The notes beneath the pieces were generated by a model. That model saw only the letters and a program-made list of their open reading frames with translations, searched no databases and had not been told where the DNA came from. The position numbers and the translations under genes were made by a program. From NCBI GenBank assembly GCA_020638695.1, contig JACKIB010000003.1, positions 62,001 to 126,000 on the forward strand: a DNA stretch of 64,000 nucleotides, given 5' to 3'. This document shows, piece by piece, positions 26,501-34,306 of the stretch. How positions within the stretch are numbered: the stretch's first letter is position 1; the number at the start of each line of letters is the position of its first letter. The DNA comes from Planctomycetota bacterium. GTDB lineage: Bacteria > Planctomycetota > UBA1135 > UBA2386.

Positions 26501-26548
26501 GCGTGGAACTGGGTGTCGAACGTCGTCAGCATCGAGATCGGAAACTGA
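23546..26548 (+). CDS. Giant secreted beta-propeller-like protein
   Basis: A 1000-residue protein with an N-terminal signal segment (ILLGLVAATAAVLWSALPAP). Residues about 50-440 contain repeating strand modules of the form Y-D-V-M-V-Q-R-F-D-R-H-G-N-A-L, each with an acidic turn, as in fibronectin-like or FG-GAP-like propellers. A second region (about 485-860) starts PDPHLAAGPEHVVVMTNGAI and contains VIWDPYARRFFAMACERTSG and NIAVDENVLYLGADFGYLQ, typical of large planctomycete and myxobacterial exoproteins. The C-terminal 130 residues (LSVDVTRLSQATGGKATFTL) form a separate beta domain. No catalytic motif is visible; likely surface or extracellular. The ATG at 23546 gives the cleanest signal segment. 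Confidence 0.85.
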   Translation: MNPRILLGLVAATAAVLWSALPAPRADRPDRLDAGGVPYLRVDTRANTHTDSTQDNAALAMHGDGSTVIAWESRRQQNGGYGAYARRFAADGTPRGGEFAIQASAPAQQRAPAIGLGRDGSVWFAGQSFGQDGDLDAVFGRTLDRGEFTIAETTRGSQTQPSVATLHDGQRVVAWTCAAEAQRTVRLRRFDRLGVALGREIRLGNPAAEAVLPCVVATADGFAVAWAETDSHGARRIFARHFAPDGSTRTAAWSIAHDPEASDVEPGIDALPHGGIVLTWHRLVGGAAGYDVMVQRFDRHGNALAGASTVHAAGADWPSGATVAAAPDGRFVVAFNLRRTRVSDSDVWAQCFDAAGDRAGRPFRVHRQTAGEQELAVASNRRSVAYGRDGRMAFAWSGDGGMGDRSGAHLTLLLPDRADVAVARRRRDTAEAPVRTPAAAGAPWRVATELAEPHDPPVFHKPNGVPPPPPHAAGMVDPGFLGVTNTGWTPPDPHLAAGPEHVVVMTNGAIAFFKKDGTKTFQQDISNTAGFWGSVGAGSFVFDPEVIWDPYARRFFAMACERTSGRSYFVVAVSDDWDPNGSWHKYRLDVTAQAGGSIDSPNIAVDENVLYLGADFGYLQFFYDKSPFLSGQPPTTVRNLSISGSGSFGLPVMHGRAPAMYLIEHLEATSNSTVLLHAIRNPLTTPTVTTTVLSVPAYGPPARVPQLGTTALITTFDSRFWSCVWRDGSLWACHHHGSRTLARWYQIETGNWPTSGAPRLVQSGDIDPGPGIYTFFNSISVDDRGNAVTAFARSATNERISIGRAFRLASDPLGTMRPMDIIQTNTVVYSNAGRWGDYSAVSVDPADNATFWYFHEFATSSAWSTWVANKTVEKPLSVDVTRLSQATGGKATFTLSNPSRANRGYVLFGSFSGMVPGVTLPGPPSVHVPVNLDVLTVVSVTDTTLFQNFLGNLDSSGGATATLTAPSLPGLKGLTMYFAFVQDPTAWNWVSNVVSIEIGN

Positions 26549-26593
26549 CGCGCGGCCGATCCGCTGGGCCTGCGAGGCGTTCTTGTCACGTAC

Positions 26594-27451
26594 ATGCTGG
26601 ACTCCCCCGACAGCTTGCTGGGTCGTCTGCAACGAGGTCGCGGGGATGCAGTGCGCGAGCTCCTGCGCATGCCCATCGAATCGGCCCGCCGGACGCTCGT
26701 GCAATGTCTGTGCACTGAGGGTGACCTGGCTCAGCATCACGAGGCCTTCGTCGAGCTCGTAGCGGCTTTGTCGCCTGACTTGGGACCCTGACTTGGGACC
26801 CTGGCTTGGGACCCTGGTATCGATGGATAGATGCGCTCGCTCCAAGCGCCTCAGAGGAGACACTCGTTCACACGTTCAACATGTCGGCGCGTTGAGCATT
26901 CGCGGACACGCGGAGGCGCGAGCTTTCCTTCACGGTCATGCACTCGAGGGTCACCACTGGCGGAACGCGCTCAGTCAGTACCTTGTCGAGGGCATGGACC
27001 TTGACCAAGCCGCGTGGTCCAGGCTTCTGACGCGCGTGGACGACGAGACTCTGGCACTTCACGTCTACTGCAAGCGGGACGACGCCGTGTGGGACGCGCT
27101 CGCGATCGAGCACGAGCGCGTTGGCAGGTTCTTCACGCGGCGCGCGATCGGAGTGCGCGATACAAGGCGGCTGTTTCGTGGAGTCCTGCCAACTACGCCA
27201 GCGCCGAGCTGTCTCAGACGCGCTGGAGAGTGCTCGAGTCGTTGCTCGAGCAAGACCGGCAAGCTGCGATTCCTTACCTGATCGACGGGCCGTGGGACGG
27301 CAGCTATATCTATCGAAACAGGTGCATCAATCGGTGCGATCTAGATTGGCCAGGAGTTCGAGAGCGACTCGCGGAGCTTGCCCGCATGCATGAATCGGAG
27401 TCGGCCGAGGTAGCTAGCCGTCGACTCAAGGATGCGCTGGATCGACCCTGA
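26594..27451 (+). pseudogene. Frameshifted remnant of a helical-repeat-like protein gene
   Basis: Three frames carry consecutive protein-like pieces. The first (26594-26791) reads LRMPIESARRTLVQCLCTEG and stops at SPDLGP. After it come three 13-bp tandem units. If only one unit is kept, the first frame continues into WYRWIDALAPSASEETLVHT and then stops again at 26893-26895. The next piece, in another frame, contains HHWRNALSQYLVEGMDLDQA and VDDETLALHVYCKRDDAVWD. The last, in the first frame again, ends with VRERLAELARMHESESAEVA and stops at 27451. So at least the tandem expansion and two further frameshifts have broken a gene of about 280 codons. Base composition is lower in GC than the neighbours, suggesting acquired DNA. 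No family recognised. Confidence 0.6.
26775..26813 (+). repeat. Three tandem copies of a 13-bp unit
   Basis: CTGACTTGGGACC occurs at 26775-26787 and 26788-26800, with a one-base variant (CTGGCTTGGGACC) at 26801-26813. Because 13 is not a multiple of three, each added unit shifts the reading frame; removing two units restores continuity of the broken gene across this point. Confidence 0.88.
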
Positions 27452-27513
27452 CCTGATCAGCTCCGAGGTCCGCTACGTCGCCGATCAAACACGCGCTGAA
27501 ACTCACCCATGAA

Positions 27514-27536
27514 TCGCCCTTCTGTGGCGCAGACTC
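27514..27536 (+). repeat. Terminal fragment of repeat family A
   Basis: CGCCCTTCTGTGGCGCAGAC followed by TCC matches the right end of the family-A element (as at 59790-59803) exactly or nearly so. It directly abuts the 3' end of the threonine dehydratase gene, whose stop lies at its edge. The rest of the element is absent; the sequence before it belongs to the end of the decayed gene region. Confidence 0.7.
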
Positions 27537-28538
27537 CTATCCGGTCCGGTCCGGGTCGAAGCAACGTCCGTCGAGGTTGCCTCCGGAGACCACCGCGACG
27601 ACGCGCGCTCCCTGCGGGATGGTCAGCGCGGATGCCGGGTGCTCGCCCGCTTCGCCTGCGGAACCGGAGCGGGTCGAGCACCCCAGCACGGCCGCGACGG
27701 CAGCCGCGCCCGACGCCTCGACCCACAGCTTGGCGCGTGTGGCCAGCAACCGCATCGCGTGGCGCAGCTCCTCCTCACGCACCAAGGCGATCCGGTCGAC
27801 ACAAGTGCGCGCGATCTGCAACGGCAACGCGCCGACGAACGGTGGGGTCATTCCGTCCGCCAGCGTAGCTGGTCGCTTCACTGGCACCGGTTCACCCGCG
27901 GCGAGCGCGGGCGTCAGACCCGGGCCGCCTGCGAGTTCGACCGCGACCACGCGGACCTCCGGACGCTGCGCCTTGATCGCGCTGGCAACTCCTCCCATCA
28001 GCCCGCCACCGCCCACCGGCACCACCACCATGTCGAGGTTCGGAACGTCCTCGAGGATCTCCAGCCCGACCGTGCCGGCCCCGGCGAGCACGTCGGGGTC
28101 GTCGAACGGGTGGACGAACACGGCACCCCGGGCGACGCGTTCCCTTTCCAGCCGCTCGAACAAGGCGGCGCGGTCGCGGTGCAAGATCAGCTCCGCTCCG
28201 TAGCCACGCACCGCGTCGAGCTTCGCCTGCGGCGCGTCCTCCGGCATCACCACCGCGCACGGCGCCCCGATCTGGCGCGCCGCCCAGGCGACCGCCGCGG
28301 CGTGGTTGCCGGCCGAGACGGTGATCAGTCCACGGGCTCGCTCGTCGGCCGACAGGCGCAGCACGCGGTGTAGCGCCCCGCGCGCCTTGAACGAGCCGGT
28401 CTTCTGCAGCGACTCGCACTTGAGCCACAGCTCGACGCCGGCCATCGCACCGAGCGAGGTACTCGACAGCAGCGGTGTGCGGTGCACTCGCCCGCGCAAC
28501 AGCTCGGCAGCGCTGCGGATCCGCGCGAGTTCGATCAC
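27537..28538 (-). CDS. Threonine/serine ammonia-lyase (PLP fold II)
   Basis: The 333-residue enzyme has the fold-type II PLP lysine K51 in CESLQKTGSFKARGALHR, the substrate loop ITVSAGNHAAAVAW, the phosphate-binding loop VVPVGGGGLMGGVASAIK and EASGAAAVAAVLG. It would deaminate threonine (to 2-oxobutyrate) and/or serine. There is no C-terminal ACT domain, so it resembles catabolic TdcB or serine/threonine dehydratases rather than feedback-regulated IlvA. GTG start at 28538 overlaps the stop of the upstream PTPS-like gene (GTGA), indicating coupling. Its 3' end meets a fragment of a dispersed repeat, which appears to supply the sequence right after the stop. Confidence 0.92.
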   Translation of the reverse strand: MIELARIRSAAELLRGRVHRTPLLSSTSLGAMAGVELWLKCESLQKTGSFKARGALHRVLRLSADERARGLITVSAGNHAAAVAWAARQIGAPCAVVMPEDAPQAKLDAVRGYGAELILHRDRAALFERLERERVARGAVFVHPFDDPDVLAGAGTVGLEILEDVPNLDMVVVPVGGGGLMGGVASAIKAQRPEVRVVAVELAGGPGLTPALAAGEPVPVKRPATLADGMTPPFVGALPLQIARTCVDRIALVREEELRHAMRLLATRAKLWVEASGAAAVAAVLGCSTRSGSAGEAGEHPASALTIPQGARVVAVVSGGNLDGRCFDPDRTG

Positions 28539-29065
28539 GGAGTCCCAGGGCGCGCAGCGCCGCCGGATTCGGTTCCGAACTCGATCGTCACCACACCCCG
28601 CTGGCCCGGGGTCTCCTCGACCCCGACCTCCAACCGCTGCAGCGCGCTCGCTGCGAAATCGCGGCGTACCCGCTCCAGGAGTTGGTGCGCCAGGTAGCCC
28701 GCCAGGTTCTCGGCACTGGTGTTGTTGATCGGAAGCAATCGGACCTCGTCGGCGGGCACCTGGTAGCGCCGCTGCTTGTAGCGGATCTCCAACTGCCCGC
28801 CGGGCAGCGACTCGGTGGTGAGCACCGGGTGTCGCGACGGGATCAGCAGGGCTTCATCGAGTTCGTCGACCAGCTCGCGGATCAGCGGCTTGATCTCCTT
28901 GAAGTTCAGCACCAACCCGTGGTCGTCGAGGTTCGCATGCACGCCGACGTATACCTTGTAGTTGTGGCCGTGCAGCCGCTCGGCGGTGCCGTCGGGGAAG
29001 ATCAAGAAGTGCGCGGCGCTGAACTTCAGGTAGTCCTTGTGGACCTCGATGGACCAGGATTCCAT
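28535..29065 (-). CDS. 6-pyruvoyl-tetrahydropterin synthase / QueD family, PTPS-III-like
   Basis: The 176-residue T-fold protein has the three zinc histidines H19 (LKFSAAHFLIF), H32 and H34 (ERLHGHNYKVYV). QueD and classical PTPS have a catalytic cysteine a few residues before LHGH; here that stretch reads FPDGTAERLHGHNY with no cysteine, and a glutamate (E29) gives the pattern ExxHGH described for PTPS-III enzymes that feed folate synthesis in place of FolB. It is also longer than typical QueD. The ATG at 29065 is preferred over a TTG at 29077. Coupled to the threonine dehydratase. Role: queuosine/tetrahydropterin or folate pterin branch, the latter favoured by the motif but unproven. Confidence 0.85.
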   Translation of the reverse strand: MESWSIEVHKDYLKFSAAHFLIFPDGTAERLHGHNYKVYVGVHANLDDHGLVLNFKEIKPLIRELVDELDEALLIPSRHPVLTTESLPGGQLEIRYKQRRYQVPADEVRLLPINNTSAENLAGYLAHQLLERVRRDFAASALQRLEVGVEETPGQRGVVTIEFGTESGGAARPGTP

Positions 29066-29085
29066 GCGACTCGACAATAGCCGGC

Positions 29086-29421
29086 ATGGACCTGGATCTG
29101 GACAGCATCCCGTTCACGCCGACCAGCTACCCGGGCGTGTCGATCCACTTCTATTTCAGCGACCGCGCTACCGGGCACGCAGCGGTGATGATCCGCATGG
29201 CCCCGGGTAGCAGCTATCCACGCCACCGCCACCGCGGTGCCGAAGAACTGCTGGTCCTGCGCGGCGGCTTCCGCGACGACGCCGGAGTCTACCGCGCCGG
29301 GACGTTCTGCCGCTTCGAGGACGGCACCACCCACCACCCGGTGGCACTCGACGAGGGTGAGCCGTGCGTGTTCTTCGCGATCGCCGCGGAGGGGATCGAC
29401 CTGTTCCGCGACGGGGCCTGA
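29086..29421 (+). CDS. Small single-domain cupin (ChrR-like)
   Basis: The 111-residue protein is one cupin barrel. Motif 1 is visible as APGSSYPRHRHRGAEELLVL, with metal-ligand candidates His48, His50 and Glu54/55, and motif 2 in YRAGTFCRFEDGTTHHPVAL with a terminal histidine. The wording, especially the H-x-H-x-G-x-E-E-L-L-V-L-R-G block followed by D-x-x-G-x-Y, resembles cupins of the ChrR anti-sigma group, but no zinc anti-sigma domain precedes it, so it may be a stand-alone enzyme or sensor. It is divergent from the PTPS-like gene, with only 20 bp between starts, so promoters must overlap coding sequence. Confidence 0.8.
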   Translation: MDLDLDSIPFTPTSYPGVSIHFYFSDRATGHAAVMIRMAPGSSYPRHRHRGAEELLVLRGGFRDDAGVYRAGTFCRFEDGTTHHPVALDEGEPCVFFAIAAEGIDLFRDGA

Positions 29422-29626
29422 CCCCGCCGCGCCATCGCCGAGTCCGGTCGATCCGCACCGCACGCTGGTCGGCGCGCGGCGCGCTCATCGACTGTCCGGG
29501 GTAGCGCCGGTCCCGGGAGGCACCGGCTCCGGGGCCAAAAAAAAGGTCCACTGCGCCGCGGGGGCACTCCGTAGTTGGTGCTTCGATCTGCGAGAGCGCC
29601 TCTCCCGAACCACGGAGCACTGCACG

Positions 29627-31798
29627 ATGCACAGCACCCCCCCACTGTTCAGGATTCTCATTCCCCTGCTGATCGCCACCGCCGCTGCCGCCCAAGGGCG
29701 ACGACAAGACGGCGACGCCCGTTGGGGGCCGGATGGCAAGCACGTGCTGTTCGGCGGAACGGTGTACGACCCGCTCACCTGGAAGGAGGCCGAGCTGCCG
29801 GCGGGAACGCGCACCCGCCGCGATGACACGCTCCGCGCCGTGCGCACCGCACTGGGCAAGGCGACCGGCAAGCAAGTCTCTGGCCGGTTGCTGACCCGGC
29901 AGGGCCCACCGAACAACCTCCCGCGAACCCCCGACCGGCGACTCGGGATGCGGATGTCCGCCGACCGCAGCACCGCAGCCGTGATCCTCGACGGCGACTT
30001 GTGGCTGTGGTCACGCGGTGCCGAGCCGCGCAAGCTCGGCAGCGGCCTCGCAAGCGCACGCCACCTGGCGATTTCCGATCACGGCGAGTCGGTGTCGTTC
30101 CTCGACGGCTTCGATCTGTTCGCAATCGACGTCAAGCGCGGCGAGAAAGTGCGACTGACGAAGGACGGCAGCGAGAACACCTTCAACGGCGAACTCGACT
30201 GGGTGTACCAGGAGGAAGTGTACGGGCGCGGTCGATTCGCAGCGGCGTGGTGGTCCCCGCAGGGCTCCCACCTGGCGTTCCTTCGCATCGACGAACGCGG
30301 CGTGGACACGTTCGACATCGTCGACCACCTCCCCGACCAGCTGACGATCGAGCAGCTGAAGTACCCGAAGGCCGGTCGCACCAACCCCCGCGCCACCTTG
30401 CACGTAGCGCGGCCGTCGGATGGGGCAGTGGTGGCTGTGGACATCTCCAAGTACCCGAAGTCGGACGAGATCCTGATCGTCCGCGTCGGCTGGACACCCC
30501 AGGGCGACGAGCTGGTGTACATGGTGCAGAACCGCGAGCAGACCTGGCTCGATCTGAACTTCGCGGACCCGCAGACCGGCGCCTCGCGGACGGTGATCCG
30601 CGAGCAGAGCAGCGACAGTTGGGTCGCGCGACTGCCGATGCCGCGGTGGCTCAAGGACGGCACGTTCCTGTGGGAGAGTGACCGCACCGGTTTCCGCCAC
30701 TTCTACCGCTACGGGCGCGACGGCGCGCTGCGCAACGCGGTGAGCCAGGGCGAGTGGTCCGCGCAGGACGTGATCAAGCTGGACGAGGAGCGCGGCACGT
30801 TGGCCTTCTACGGTCATGAACGCGACTACGTCATCGGTCGACACGCGTACGTCGCGACGCTGGACGGCAGCCGCCAGACCCAGGTCACCCGCGGGCGCGG
30901 CACCCACACGGTGAGCTTCAACGGCGACGGGACGCTGCTCCTCGACGCGTTCCACAACCTGGAGAACCCCGGCGAGCAGTGGTTGCGCAAGGCCGGTGGC
31001 GGCGACCTGCGGCAGATCCGCGCGGCGGCCCGCGGCGCCGACGCGGAGACCGTGAAGTGGCACCGCATCAAAGCGCGCGACGGCGTGATGCTCGACGTGA
31101 CTTACCGCCTACCTTCCGGGTTCGACCCGGCGAAGAAATACCCGGTGTGGATCCAGACCTACTCGGGCCCGGCCTCGCCATCGGTGCGTGACGCGTGGCC
31201 GCGCGCGCGGCGGCGCGTTCCGGGAGCCACCGCCAACGATTGGTACGTGGTCCTGCAGGTGAACGTCCGTTCGGCGTCGACGCAGGGCATGAAGTACTCC
31301 AAGTACTGCTACCGGAGTTTCGGCGTCCAGGCGGTGCGCGACCTGGAGGACGCAATCGACTGGCTGTGCACCCACCCTTGGGCGGACCGCGCCCGGGTCG
31401 GAATCAGCGGCTGGAGCTTCGGCGGCTTCATGACCGCATTCGCGATGACGCACAGCGATCGGTTCAAGTGCGGCATCGCTGGCGCGGGGGTCTACGACTG
31501 GCGGCTCTACGACACGATCTATACCGAGCGCTACATGGCGACCCCGCAGCACAACCGGGAAGGCTACGACGGCTCCTCGGTGGTGAAGGCTGCCAAGAAC
31601 TTGCGCGGGCATTTGCTGTTGGTACACGGGACGATGGACGACAACGTCCACTTCCAGAACACCGTGCAGCTGGTCCACGCGCTCCAGCAGGCTGGCAAAC
31701 AGAACTTCGAACTGATGATCTACCCGCGCTCGCGCCACGGCGTGGGCAGCCGTCACCTCGGCGCGCTGCAGCAGAAGTTCATCCGCGAGCGGCTGTAG
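29627..31798 (+). CDS. Secreted dipeptidyl peptidase IV-type prolyl oligopeptidase (S9B)
   Basis: The 723-residue protein has a signal peptide (LFRILIPLLIATAAAAQG), an eight-bladed DPP IV propeller (about 40-470; includes ELDWVYQEEVYGRGRFAAAW, the conserved glutamate-pair motif that binds the substrate N-terminus) and a C-terminal alpha/beta hydrolase. Catalytic residues are S597 in GISGWSFGGFMT, D672 in GTMDDNVHFQN and H704 in YPRSRHGVG. Such peptidases remove X-Pro or related dipeptides from peptides in the periplasm or medium. ATG at 29627 begins the signal peptide; upstream codons are non-coding. A poly-A tract and GC-rich hairpin lie before the gene but no clear promoter was identified. 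Confidence 0.95.
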   Translation: MHSTPPLFRILIPLLIATAAAAQGRRQDGDARWGPDGKHVLFGGTVYDPLTWKEAELPAGTRTRRDDTLRAVRTALGKATGKQVSGRLLTRQGPPNNLPRTPDRRLGMRMSADRSTAAVILDGDLWLWSRGAEPRKLGSGLASARHLAISDHGESVSFLDGFDLFAIDVKRGEKVRLTKDGSENTFNGELDWVYQEEVYGRGRFAAAWWSPQGSHLAFLRIDERGVDTFDIVDHLPDQLTIEQLKYPKAGRTNPRATLHVARPSDGAVVAVDISKYPKSDEILIVRVGWTPQGDELVYMVQNREQTWLDLNFADPQTGASRTVIREQSSDSWVARLPMPRWLKDGTFLWESDRTGFRHFYRYGRDGALRNAVSQGEWSAQDVIKLDEERGTLAFYGHERDYVIGRHAYVATLDGSRQTQVTRGRGTHTVSFNGDGTLLLDAFHNLENPGEQWLRKAGGGDLRQIRAAARGADAETVKWHRIKARDGVMLDVTYRLPSGFDPAKKYPVWIQTYSGPASPSVRDAWPRARRRVPGATANDWYVVLQVNVRSASTQGMKYSKYCYRSFGVQAVRDLEDAIDWLCTHPWADRARVGISGWSFGGFMTAFAMTHSDRFKCGIAGAGVYDWRLYDTIYTERYMATPQHNREGYDGSSVVKAAKNLRGHLLLVHGTMDDNVHFQNTVQLVHALQQAGKQNFELMIYPRSRHGVGSRHLGALQQKFIRERL

Positions 31799-32168
31799 GT
31801 TCGAGGAGAGCGTGGGCGTGCGGAACCGACCGGCGCGCGCCCGCGCGTAGCGGCGATGGGACTGCCCTGGTTGCTCCGGGGGTCCCCTCTACACCAGGGT
31901 CGGTCGCAGCTCGCCGATCCGAACTGCCGACCCCGCGGGTCAGACCGTTGTGCAGGCCGGTCGCGCGCGAGGCCTGCGATCTGGTGTCGCGGGAGGGCCC
32001 CAGGCCGGGCGAGGCTGGGTCAGCAGAACTTGCAGTTGCAGCAGCAGCTCGCGGCGCGCTGCGCGGGACCCACCAAGCCCTCGAGACTGGGGACACCACC
32101 TGGGCGCAGGTGATGGAGTCCGCAAGAGCTCCAGGTCCCCGCGGCGATGCCTCGACACCGTTGTCGCG
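31799..32168. other. Intergenic region without recognised gene
   Basis: About 370 bp lie between the DPP IV gene stop and the palindrome after fusA. Short open frames on both strands show no recognisable family, no convincing ribosome site and Arg/Pro-rich products typical of GC-rich spacer. A CAGCAG-type run around 32020-32055 is the only local repetition noticed. Confidence 0.6.
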
Positions 32169-32190
32169 CGTCGCCCCCGCGGGGGCGACG
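32169..32190 (-). terminator. 22-bp perfect palindrome after fusA, probable terminator hairpin
   Basis: CGTCGCCCCCG (32169-32179) is followed immediately by its reverse complement CGGGGGCGACG (32180-32190), 7 bp beyond the fusA stop on the minus strand. It would form an extremely stable hairpin. There is no T-tract, so it may act as an mRNA 3'-end stabiliser or a factor-assisted terminator. Confidence 0.55.
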
Positions 32191-32197
32191 GCGCGGA

Positions 32198-34306
32198 TCA
32201 GCCCTCGCCCAGCAGCTTCTCGGCGATGTTCGGCGGCACCGCCTCGTAGGAGAACGGCTCCATCGCGTAGTGCCCGCGACCCTGGGTGATCGAACGCAGC
32301 GTCGTCGAGTACTGGAACATCTCCGACAGCGGTACCTTGCCCTTCACCGAGGCGATCCCGTCGGGCTTGTTGACCATGTCCTCGATGATCCCGCGCCGCG
32401 AGCTGAGGTCGCCGATCACGTCACCGGTGTACTGCTCCGGTGCTTCGACCTCGATCTTCATGATCGGCTCGAGCAGCTGGGTGTTGCCGTCCACCGCCAG
32501 ACGCATCGCCAGGGCCCCGCAGGCCTCGAATGCCATCTGGCTGGAGTCGACATCGTGGGTCTTGCCGTCGTAGAGCTCCGCGCGGATCTTCACGTACGGG
32601 AAGCCCGATCGACCACCACTCGCCAGCGCGTTCGCCAAGCCGTTGCGGAACGACGGGATGTACTCCTTGCTGATCGCGCCGCCGGTGATCGAGTCGGTGA
32701 ACTCGAACACGTCCACCTCGGAGTCCGGGGTGAACTTGACGCGAGCAACGGCGTACTGACCCGAACCACCGGACTGCTTGATGTGCCGTGCCTCGACGTC
32801 GCGCGGCGCCTTGAGCGTCTGCCGGAAGGTGACCTTCGGCTTGCCGACGTGGACTCCGATCTTGAACTCGTCGCGGATGCGGTTGCAGATCACCTCGAGG
32901 TGCAGCTCGCCCATCCCGCTGATGACGATCTGACCGGTTTGCTCCTCGGTGTAGGCCTTGAACGTCGGGTCCTCGCGCACCAGCTTGGCGATCACGGTCG
33001 ACAACTTGTCGCGATCCGACGACTTCTGTGGCTCGATCGCCATGGAGATCACGGTGTCCGGGAACTCCATCGACTCGTACGACAACACCGAGCTCTTCTC
33101 GCAGATCGTGTCGCCGGTGATCGCCTCGCGGAAACCGATGACCGCGATGATCTCGCCGGCCTTGGCGATCTCGACGCCCTCGCGCTGGTTGGCGTGCATG
33201 CGCACCAGGCGCCCCACGCGTTCCTCCCGGCGAGTGCGGGCGTTGTAGTACTTCTCACCCTGCTTCATCACCCCGCTGTAGAGGCGCAGGAAAGTCAGGT
33301 CGCCGTTCGGGTCGCTGATCGTCTTGAACGCCAGCGCACCCAGCGGTTGGCTGGACTGGTAGGGCCGGACGATGGTCTCACCGCTTTCCGGGTCGATGGC
33401 CTCGATCACCGGGACGTCGTACGGCGAAGGCAGGTACTCGATCACCGCGTCCAACGCGTTCTGCACCCCCTTGTCCTTGAACGCCGAGCCGGCGAGCACC
33501 GGGGTGATCTTCAGCGCCAGGGTCCCGGCGCGGATCGCCGCCTTGATCTCCTCGATCGTGCCGGTCTCGCCCTCGACGAACTTCTCCAGCAGCGGCTCGT
33601 GGAACTCGGCGACCGCCTCGATCATCTTCTCGCGGCGAGCTTCGGCCTCGGCGCGCATCGCCGCCGGGACCTCGCCGACCTCGAGGTCGCGGGCGTTGTC
33701 GTCCCAGGTGTAGGCCTTCATTTCGACCAGGTCGATCACACCCTCGAACGCGCGCTCGGCGCCGATCGGCATCTGGATCGGCACCGGGTTGGCGCGCAAC
33801 CTCGCCACCATGGTCTCCACCGCGTGGTCGAAGTTCGCCCCGGTGCGATCCATCTTGTTGACGAAGGCGATCCGCGGCACGTTGTAGCGGTTGGCCTGCC
33901 GCCACACGGTCTCGGACTGCGGCTGGACACCCGCCACCCCGCAGAACACACCGATCGCGCCATCGAGCACCCGCAACGAGCGCTCCACCTCGGCGGTGAA
34001 GTCGACGTGGCCCGGAGTGTCGATGATGCTGATCTTGTGGTCGCGCCAGTTGCAGGTCGTGGCGGCCGACGTGATGGTGATGCCGCGCTTGCGCTCCTCT
34101 TCGAGGTAGTCCATCGTCGCCTGGCCATCGTGGACCTCGCCGATCTTGTGGCTGCGTCCGGTGATGAACAGGATGCGCTCGGTCACGGTCGTCTTGCCCG
34201 CGTCGATGTGCGCGATGATGCCGATGTTGCGGGTCATCCGGACGACTGCGTCGTCCTTCGCCTGCTTCTTGTCGGCCTTGGGTTGGTCGGCCATAGCCTC
34301 GGTCAT
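32198..34306 (-). CDS. fusA: Translation elongation factor G
   Basis: The 702-residue GTPase drives ribosomal translocation. G1 is AHIDAGKTT (32-40), G2 RGITITSAATT, G3 IIDTPGHVDF (94-103), G4 VNKMDRTGANF; domains II-V follow, with the C-terminal GTPPNIAEKLL-like ending (here YEAVPPNIAEKLLGEG). EF-G has a second copy in many planctomycetes; this one keeps all G motifs and therefore looks functional. It carries an unusual charged N-terminal extension of about 25 residues (MADQPKADKKQAKDD) before the usual RNIGI start; a shorter start at ATG 34294 is possible. It is not in a str operon: rpsL, rpsG and tuf are absent nearby. Confidence 0.97.
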   Translation of the reverse strand: MTEAMADQPKADKKQAKDDAVVRMTRNIGIIAHIDAGKTTVTERILFITGRSHKIGEVHDGQATMDYLEEERKRGITITSAATTCNWRDHKISIIDTPGHVDFTAEVERSLRVLDGAIGVFCGVAGVQPQSETVWRQANRYNVPRIAFVNKMDRTGANFDHAVETMVARLRANPVPIQMPIGAERAFEGVIDLVEMKAYTWDDNARDLEVGEVPAAMRAEAEARREKMIEAVAEFHEPLLEKFVEGETGTIEEIKAAIRAGTLALKITPVLAGSAFKDKGVQNALDAVIEYLPSPYDVPVIEAIDPESGETIVRPYQSSQPLGALAFKTISDPNGDLTFLRLYSGVMKQGEKYYNARTRREERVGRLVRMHANQREGVEIAKAGEIIAVIGFREAITGDTICEKSSVLSYESMEFPDTVISMAIEPQKSSDRDKLSTVIAKLVREDPTFKAYTEEQTGQIVISGMGELHLEVICNRIRDEFKIGVHVGKPKVTFRQTLKAPRDVEARHIKQSGGSGQYAVARVKFTPDSEVDVFEFTDSITGGAISKEYIPSFRNGLANALASGGRSGFPYVKIRAELYDGKTHDVDSSQMAFEACGALAMRLAVDGNTQLLEPIMKIEVEAPEQYTGDVIGDLSSRRGIIEDMVNKPDGIASVKGKVPLSEMFQYSTTLRSITQGRGHYAMEPFSYEAVPPNIAEKLLGEG

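Noticed and set aside
28535..29065. Annotation as an ordinary QueD
   Set aside because: The catalytic cysteine is missing and the ExxHGH pattern points to PTPS-III.
29535..29546. Poly-A run before the DPP IV gene as a terminator of a minus-strand gene
   Set aside because: The preceding hairpin is weak and no minus-strand gene ends there.
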